Positions 57,380 through 64,000 of a stretch of DNA of 64,000 nt are shown here, piece by piece; the first letter of the stretch is position 1, and each line of letters starts with the position of its first letter. The position numbers and the translations under genes are program-made. The stretch spans positions 18,621,326 through 18,685,325 of the forward strand of contig CAKAKS010000038.1 of the NCBI GenBank assembly GCA_916700875.1, given 5' to 3'. The stretch is from Sebastes aleutianus. Its lineage: Eukaryota; Chordata; Actinopteri; Perciformes; Sebastidae. Below the pieces are notes generated by a model. That model worked only from the letters and a program-made list of their open reading frames with translations, was not told where the DNA came from and searched no databases.

Positions 57380-57645
57380 TAATGTCTAACATACCTTGTT
57401 CTTTCTTTATGTACATGAACTGTCTGACGTAAACATTGTATGCTGCTGTTCATTGTTTACATATCACACCTATAGGCAGCTGAACAGCTAGATGTTTATG
57501 TTAACTAGTGTTTAGCTTTGTTATCCTTATTTTTTTTGCTGTATGTCTATTTTATGTATACATACATTGAGAGCAACAAAAAACGGAGTCATATTTCTTG
57601 TATGTGTACTCATACATGGCCAATAAAACGGATTCTGATTTTCGT
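57380..57645 (+). mobile_element. LINE 3' end, plus orientation
   Basis: It ends CTCATACATGGCCAATAAAA then CGGATTCTGATTTT, the forward version of the same type of fish LINE tail, facing away from the copy at 56926. Confidence 0.55.
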
Positions 57646-60259
57646 TTATTTATTGTTCCACAGGCAAAGTCTCTGAAGTATTCAATATCAAGTTTACAAA
57701 GTTGATCTGTCTTGTTGTACTCCTGAAATGACTGTATTACATCAAACATAACCAGTTTAAATTTAAGTTATTGAACAAAAATTGGATTATGTAAAATTCA
57801 TAGAGATGAACCAAACTATCCTCGTGCGTAAAAACAACGGCAAAACCATTCCTTTGTCACCAGTGATCAAATTAAAGCAATAAAACGTACAGTAACGAAA
57901 AAAGGCTTTTATAGAACAAATAATAGGCCTAATGTTCGACGAATAACTGCCCCTTTAAAACATTAAATTCTTAAAATACCACATGTAATAATATATACAA
58001 TAACTTCCTTTATTAGAGCCTATTAGGTACTGGTATTCTCTTCGTGATATATAAAACTACTGCGCATATAATTTGACATTTCACAGTAAAACATTACACA
58101 ATTTTTCACAGATGTATTTAAAATTAGGATTTGTAATAATTATGGTTGTATTTCTGTTTTTTTTCCTCTAATTAAGGAAATTAGTTCATCTGTAAAACAA
58201 CTGGTCATTACGCATAGCACAAAAAAGGTTAAACCTGCGTGTACTTTCGTTCAGAGGTTATAAGAACAAAGACGGTTATAAGAAACAACAAAAATACATT
58301 CAAAGAAAATCCAAACTGTGCTCAGTATAGAAAATTAAATTTGTTAAACTGCCAAAGTATTGATCACGTTCGCTGTGCAAGGGAACAGGCACAATGTGCC
58401 ACAGCACAGCAGACATAAAGCTTGCACATACAAGTCATCCTGTCGGTCCAATTTGGGGCAATAAGGGCCACAATAAAACTCTCCTTCCATCTCGTAGTGT
58501 CCTTGGCCATGTGCACTCTATTGCTCTCTCCAGGTTGAAGTTAATCTCGGCCAGCTTTGCCATTACCAGGCCCAGGTGGCCGCAATAGCCCCCCGGGTTT
58601 GTTTGCAGCCTGTTGTACTGCAACGAGGAAAATTTGGGGAGAAATTCATAAATTGAGCCCATTTAGGTTTTGGTCATTGACAGCTCATTTATGTACACTG
58701 GCTTAGATTTTTAGCGCGTCGACTGTGGACATTTGTCAATCTCTGCTGCTCAAAACGCACATATATCAAATGACTTAAATGACTGGAAGCCTGGTTGGAG
58801 GTTATTTATGTATATATGAATACAACACAATAATCTATTTAAAAAGGGGAAAAAAAATACATGTTGTAGAAATATTTAAAGTAAAAAGCTTTTTTCTTTT
58901 GCAGTGCGGTAGTTTGAAAAAGACAAAGTCCGTGCGCCTGTTCAGTAAATTCACCAAAAAAAACATAAAATAATTCACTACAATGCTGACCTACTAAATA
59001 AACACAAACAGCAATGTAAGTCCAAAGTCTGTGTACTCTTCCACACAGTTCCTTATGGGACATATGAGCCAGTAAAGGAAACTAAATACATCAATTAATT
59101 ATGTGTGCCCAGTATTAAATTGGTTTGGCCTGCACACACTTCATGGTGTTGTATACTGGCATGGGGGCCTATCGATATCTTTGTGTTACAGTTATTAATT
59201 GTAGCTATTAAATCTTCATTTTCACAGCTGCCCGGCTATTATATCCTCAAAACAGTTCACTCTGACCACTGGCTTTGATCCGGCCCATATAAGAGGCCGT
59301 TTGAGTCGTATCATGTTCGTCTCGAGTGCAGTTATGAACAATAATGCGGGCGTTTTATTACATCCAGCGGAAGCATTTATTTTTCACGAGAGACAAAGGA
59401 GAAAGAGACGCATTAAGGTTCAGAATAGTCACTCGGACTGACACCGAATAGCCTCAACATAGCGCAGCTCTGTATCTATGACAGGAAGGGAAAAGGGGAT
59501 CTGATCACAATCACATCGACTCTTCTAATAGCAGCTCGCATCCACTTGGCACGCACAGAGAATAATGTGTTTTTTGGAAGGACGTCAAATGTTGTTAGTG
59601 GGATTCCCTTTGAAGAAGAGGAATGAGCATACAATGCCAGCTGCTGCATGTGTGTTTTTTAAGATGAGCATGCATTTATAGCACAAGAACCATCTGAAGA
59701 ATGAAATCATTTTGTTTTGTATCCAGCAGCCGCTGCTGCTTACTGTTGCATCGTTACAGGATACTGACTGTATCCATTTATTTATTTTTAAATAATAATT
59801 AAGACAGACTTTTTTTTCCCCCAAATCCAAAACATTTGTGGTTTAGACATGGACTGGAGTTGCAGCAGATCTCTCCAGGTACAAGCCGGCCCATGCTATA
59901 TACTTCAACCATTAAAAAAGCTCCAAGCTCAGCAAAATGAATAGCACATGCAAGCATGAAGGCTTGGCACAGATGTGTTGCCTTATTAGGGCCCCCAGGA
60001 AGACTTTCTCTACCGCACGGCCCAGTGAGCACCAGACAAATGTGGAAACTAAACACAAAACGACTCTCATCTTAAACTAATCCTCTCATGCAAAGAGAAG
60101 AGCGGACACTCTGACTGTTCTTGCAACAACAGATCTATCTCATCAAGCTCCCAGGCTGTGTCCACAACAACAACAACAACTTTTTACCTGCTTTGCATTG
60201 GAGTTGAGCTTTGAGACGACTACTAGATCCACGGCCACGGACATGACATTGGTACCCAA

Positions 60260-60275
60260 TAGCGCCGCCCGGTGG
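60260..60275 (-). promoter_or_regulatory. CTCF-like motif between hoxa10a and hoxa11a
   Basis: TAGCGCCGCCCGGTGG on the plus strand differs from the reverse-complement CTCF consensus core (TAGCGCCCCCTGGTGG) at two positions. Mammalian HOXA has CTCF-bound boundaries in the HOXA10/HOXA11 interval. Confidence 0.5.
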
Positions 60276-62141
60276 TGGAGGAGAGTCTAATCCGGAGTAG
60301 GAGCCATCCACTAGACTGATTCGAGGTGGATAAACGATACGAAGCCTCTCAAATGAAGTCGACCCAGTGAGCAAACCAGAGGCTGTCTTCCTCTCCGTCC
60401 TCTCCTCTCGCCTCCTTGGTAACACAAGTTAATAACCTTGGGTCTCAGACGGTTTATTGCACTGCACTCCAATTGTACAAATGCCCCAGACTCAGACAGC
60501 TTTTATGGCCGCGTTGCTGCGGCAACGGGGAGGATGTCCCGTAATTAGGGAAACGGAATTCCAGCGCGCTGTAAAGAGGATGCGCGAGGCAAGGCCGGAC
60601 TATGGCAGAGAGAGAGAGAGAGGCAACCATAAACTTCAGCCTAGCCTCTCTCCACCGCGTTTATGGCCCTTTTGACTGTCATATATGAACGCCAATGCGC
60701 TGCGGCTAGCTCCCATAAACACAGCGATAACAACAGCAAATATGGCGACCCTCGCCCAAAGGAGACTGCTGTTGTTGGAACAGTGTTTCCAAAAGCCAAT
60801 CAGCTAAAAATGACAGCTTGCACACAAACAAACTACATACAGTGAAATAGAAACGAATTGAAAATATAGGCTACATTGCGAAATGCTGAATGTTTGGCAA
60901 CATTACATGTTATAGAGATAGATAAAGGTGGATCTATAAGCTATCCACACAAAGATTTCCTTCAGATGGAATGCAAGTTGTAAATTATCTTATATGGCTC
61001 AAAATATTGAGAGACAGGGTTCGAAATTATTGCACAAATAAAAGCACAATATTTGAGAGCACAATCATTTCTTTTTAGTTGATATCTAGGCAATATTTGA
61101 TCCATCTAATCCCATAATTAAAGATTTATGATTATTCTAAAACATTTAACAAGAATCGACAGCTTCATTATTTAATTTGTTACTTTATTAATTTTTAAAG
61201 ACTGAACATAAAAACATTTTTTTAGTTTGCACTGTGTGTGTGAGTGTGTGTGTGTGAGTGTGTGCCTCTATCAGGTTCATAATTTGCATATGAGCCCTCA
61301 AATCTGCTGCACTTCAGCGATTTTTAATTGTTTGCAACATACCAAAGCACCTGCTTGGGATAAATCTATTGCAAGAGTGAGTTGAATGTGTTAATTTCGC
61401 ATGCGTAAAATGGTTCCACATGTGCGTAATTTTCATTCACCAAAAAAACAAATGCTTATGGGGGAAAAACAATGACCACGCAGAATTTATTTTTTTTCAA
61501 TGATCTTTTCATTTGTTTTTTATTATTTGGAAATATAGTATAATACACAATAGTTTGGGCATACCAAGCAATTGATTCAATGCGATGACCCTGACCAGCC
61601 TTGCCCTGACAGCACACTTGAAAATGCAGCTTTTTTTAAATCTTCTTTTAGACTGCAAGTACCAAAGGATCACGAAGTCATGAAAAAAATATTCTGTTAT
61701 GCGTATCAATATGAGACCGAAGAGGCCCGCAGCGTATATACCTGTGTGAATATGTTGGGCGTGTACCTCAGTGCAACTCCACACGGATCCAGTGGGCGAG
61801 CTTATCTCTCTGGTTTTGGCCTGCATCATCAATACTCTACTGATAGTCTCCAAAAAATCGAGAAAGGACAGCATGGATTTGGGTTGTTGAAAGATATACG
61901 CAAAATATAAATACTTCCAGCCCTCATTGTGCAGGCTATAGCAGGAAAAGCTCGTTTTGAGGTCAGCCCAGACTCGACACGGAACAGCCTGCTTGTAATA
62001 AAGGACTTTGACTTGGTTTAGCCGTGGTGGCATTAAAAGGAGATAGTAAACGAGTGGGTTACAAAATAAATAAGCACACAAAAAACAGAAACACATTACA
62101 TTCTCATCCGTTCGGACTCATTATTTGGTCACACCAATATA

Positions 62142-62161
62142 TATATATATATATATATATA
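62142..62161. repeat. (AT)n microsatellite
   Basis: About ten AT units downstream of hoxa11a. Confidence 0.9.
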
Positions 62162-62654
62162 TTCAGTTATTAAAAGTCACATCATCCTAAATAGATCCAC
62201 CACTTTTTCTGGTTTTAAAAAACAGAAAGAAAGTTTAAACAAATCTTTTTTTGAGTACAAAATACACTGGGTGAGTCAATTAGTGACTTTTAGCCCACGT
62301 GAAAGGGAAATAAAGAAAAGGCGTCTGTGAGTCACAATAATATTAACATGGGCCCTTGCAAGAGGACAAAAATCCGTTTCTACATTTTCCTCAGAAAGTG
62401 AGTCTGAAGGGCAAACCCAGAGTCCGCAGACTGACTTAATTGATGCTCTCTCTCTCTCTTTGTGGGTTTAATTCAGATCGCAGGATACTGTTGTCCTCGA
62501 ACTTGAAATTAACCATCGAGCAGTGTTGTTGTTGTCGGCCATTGTGGTACACAATGTACACAATGTACACTGAGGAGAGTCAGTCTGCCTGTAAACGCAG
62601 TCAGTCCCACAGCAGAGGACTATACGGAAGCTGTGACAGAGGTCGTGTTGACCC

Positions 62655-62887
62655 CTAAAGCAGAGGGTTGGACGTGTAATATTGTAATCTATCTCTGTTC
62701 AGTTTCTTCTCCTTCATGCGACGGTTCTGAAACCAAATCTTCACTTGTCGGTCGGTGAGGTTGAGCATCCGAGACAGTTGCAGACGTTTCTCCTTGTTAA
62801 TGTACACACTGAAAAAGAATTCTCTCTCAAGTTCTCTGATCTGATATTTGGAATAAGGGCACCTTTTCTTGCGGGTCCTCTGTCCAT
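62655..62887 (-). CDS. hoxa11a: Hoxa11a, second exon only (gene continues beyond window)
   Basis: The acceptor CCCTCTGTAG|ATGG starts exon 2 at 62887. The frame uses two bases to complete a split codon, then encodes GQRTRKKRCPYSKYQIRELE and the rest of the homeodomain: REFFFSVYINKEKRLQLSRM, LNLTDRQVKIWFQNRRMKEKK. The C-terminus LNRDRLQYYTSNPLL is diagnostic of Hoxa11. The stop is at 62655. The ATG that precedes it in the frame lies in the intron and is not a start. Exon 1 should lie to the right of base 64000, so the intron is at least 1.1 kb. It acts in posterior axis and fin/limb mid-segment patterning. Confidence 0.96.
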
Positions 62888-64000
62888 CTACAGAGGGCAC
62901 AAAAAAACTGTGTCACAGAAATACATAAACATTTCAAATTAGCCATTTTACAATAAGATTTATACGGGCATGGAAGTTGCCCAGATTATACGCATGAGCG
63001 GATTTCCTCTACAGTAATAGCATATTTCCTATAACAACATGTCAAGAGTCAAATATAGTGAGATTCTATTACACTGCAAATTATATTCTACAATTCGAAA
63101 ATTCTATTCTAGAATTCTAAATTCCATTACCAAACCATTCGTGCTGGTTCACTACACAAAACACTTTGGCTTTGACCTTTTATTTTTAGCAAATCAAAAG
63201 CTCGTTTTCAAACATTAAGTAACTAATACAGAAACAGGAAAACGAGACCGTGTTGCATTAGACAGTTTATATTAAATGTTAGATTTATAGAACACAGAAG
63301 GGGTAAAATGTACAAATGGGAGTCCCATAATGGCTTTAACACAAGAGCTCATGTGTGCTATACACCTTAAACCAGAACCCTCATTACATGCATGTGCTCC
63401 TTTTAACGCTAAGAAACCGTGAAACAAGCACGTTTACAAATAAAACATGGAGTTAAACACAGGTCTGTGTAAGAATTCACATTCATAACTTGGGTGCTTT
63501 TTTTCTTTTTACATGCAAGTGCTCTTTTAACGCTAAGAAACGTTTAACGTTGGCTTCAAACACTTGATTTTAATGAGTTTTGTATGATATTATTCCATGT
63601 ATTTATTTTGCATTCATGTTGTGGCGTCTGAAACTTTAATTATGTTTAAATGCTGCTGTCTTGGCTTTGCCGGGTCTCTCTTTTGCAAAAGAGATTCTTA
63701 ATCTCAATGAGTATACTACCTGGTTAAATAAAAGGTTAAATAAAATAAATAAATAAAATAAGAAACCGTAATGGCTTTAACACAAGAGCTCATGTGTGCT
63801 ACACCTTAAAACCAGAACCCCTCATTACATGCATGTGCTCCTTTTAACGCTAAGAAAACCGTGAAACAAGCAAGTTTATAAATAAATAAAACATGGCAAT
63901 TAAACGCAGGTCTGTGTAATAAGAATTCACATTCATAACTATAGGGTGCTTTTTTGGGGAAAAAACGTCACAGAAAGTGTTACAGGAAAAAAAAACACCA
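62888..64000. other. hoxa11a intron (partial) with duplicated block around a LINE tail
   Basis: About 180 bp (AATGGCTTTAACACAAGAGCTC through AGAATTCACATTCATAACT) occurs at 63329-63490 and again at 63770-63940. Between them is a fish LINE 3' end (about 63600-63755: GGGTCTCTCTTTTGCAAAAG, CCTGGTTAAATAAAAGG). A shorter third fragment is at 63510-63545. Confidence 0.8.

Larger units (their letters stand above)
56376..62654. other. hoxa10a/hoxa11a intergenic region
   Basis: No gene is recognised with confidence. A CCAAT box at 56459 is the only clear promoter motif for hoxa10a. LINE tails in opposite orientations lie at 56926-57060 and 57380-57645. A GC-richer CNE-like block spans 58400-58760. GC-rich sequence at 60100-60780 includes a strong CTCF-like motif and two TTTATGGC sites. 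The hoxa11a 3' UTR is at the right end. 61560-62090 is open on both strands. Confidence 0.5.

Noticed and set aside
62888..62900. ATG upstream of the hoxa11a homeodomain as a start codon
   Set aside because: It is within the intron: the CTCTGTAG acceptor and the Hox11 exon structure show the gene continues upstream.

Overview
This window is the central part of a vertebrate HoxA cluster, most probably the HoxAa cluster of a percomorph-type teleost fish. Six complete two-exon Hox genes and one partial one all lie on the minus strand in collinear order: hoxa3a, hoxa4a, hoxa5a, hoxa7a, hoxa9a, hoxa10a and the second exon of hoxa11a, whose first exon is beyond the right edge. The teleost Aa assignment rests on the hoxa3a, hoxa9a and hoxa10a protein starts, the absence of hoxa6 and hoxa8, and the abundance of fish-type LINE tails and MITEs. 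Zebrafish lacks hoxa7a and hoxa10a, so the intact copies here argue for a non-cyprinid, acanthomorph-like fish. hoxa1a and hoxa2a should lie to the left, hoxa13a and evx1 to the right.

Layout. 1-3666: hoxa2a/hoxa3a intergenic DNA with a HOX/PBX plus MEIS-type module. 3667-9406: hoxa3a, with a 4.5-kb intron filled by MITEs, tandem repeats and a LINE tail. 9407-21359: a long hoxa3a/hoxa4a spacer. It holds candidate 5' noncoding exons for hoxa3a, a DR1 nuclear-receptor site, and an unexpected plus-strand two-exon reading frame at 16649-17371 behind an E2F/GC-box promoter. 21360-23415: hoxa4a. 23416-32415: spacer with further candidate upstream exons. 32416-34202: hoxa5a. 34203-40287: the hoxa5a/hoxa7a spacer, with a complete Hox-type promoter and exon at about 38.3-38.75 kb but no Hox gene, where hoxa6a would be expected. 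40288-41952: hoxa7a. 46986-49512: hoxa9a. 49513-54386: spacer with mir-196. 54387-56375: hoxa10a. 56376-62654: spacer with a strong CTCF-like site. 62655-62887: hoxa11a exon 2.

The genes encode sequence-specific homeodomain transcription factors that pattern the anterior-posterior axis. The sequence also suggests a local post-transcriptional circuit. The mir-196 gene between hoxa10a and hoxa9a has perfect seed sites downstream of hoxa9a (two), hoxa7a (one 8mer and two weaker, plus a let-7 8mer) and hoxa5a (a GGTA repeat that yields seven overlapping weak sites). These are the more anterior neighbours that miR-196 is known to restrain. Exon boundaries below were derived by hand from GT/AG sites, reading frame and family conservation; all six complete genes join in frame.
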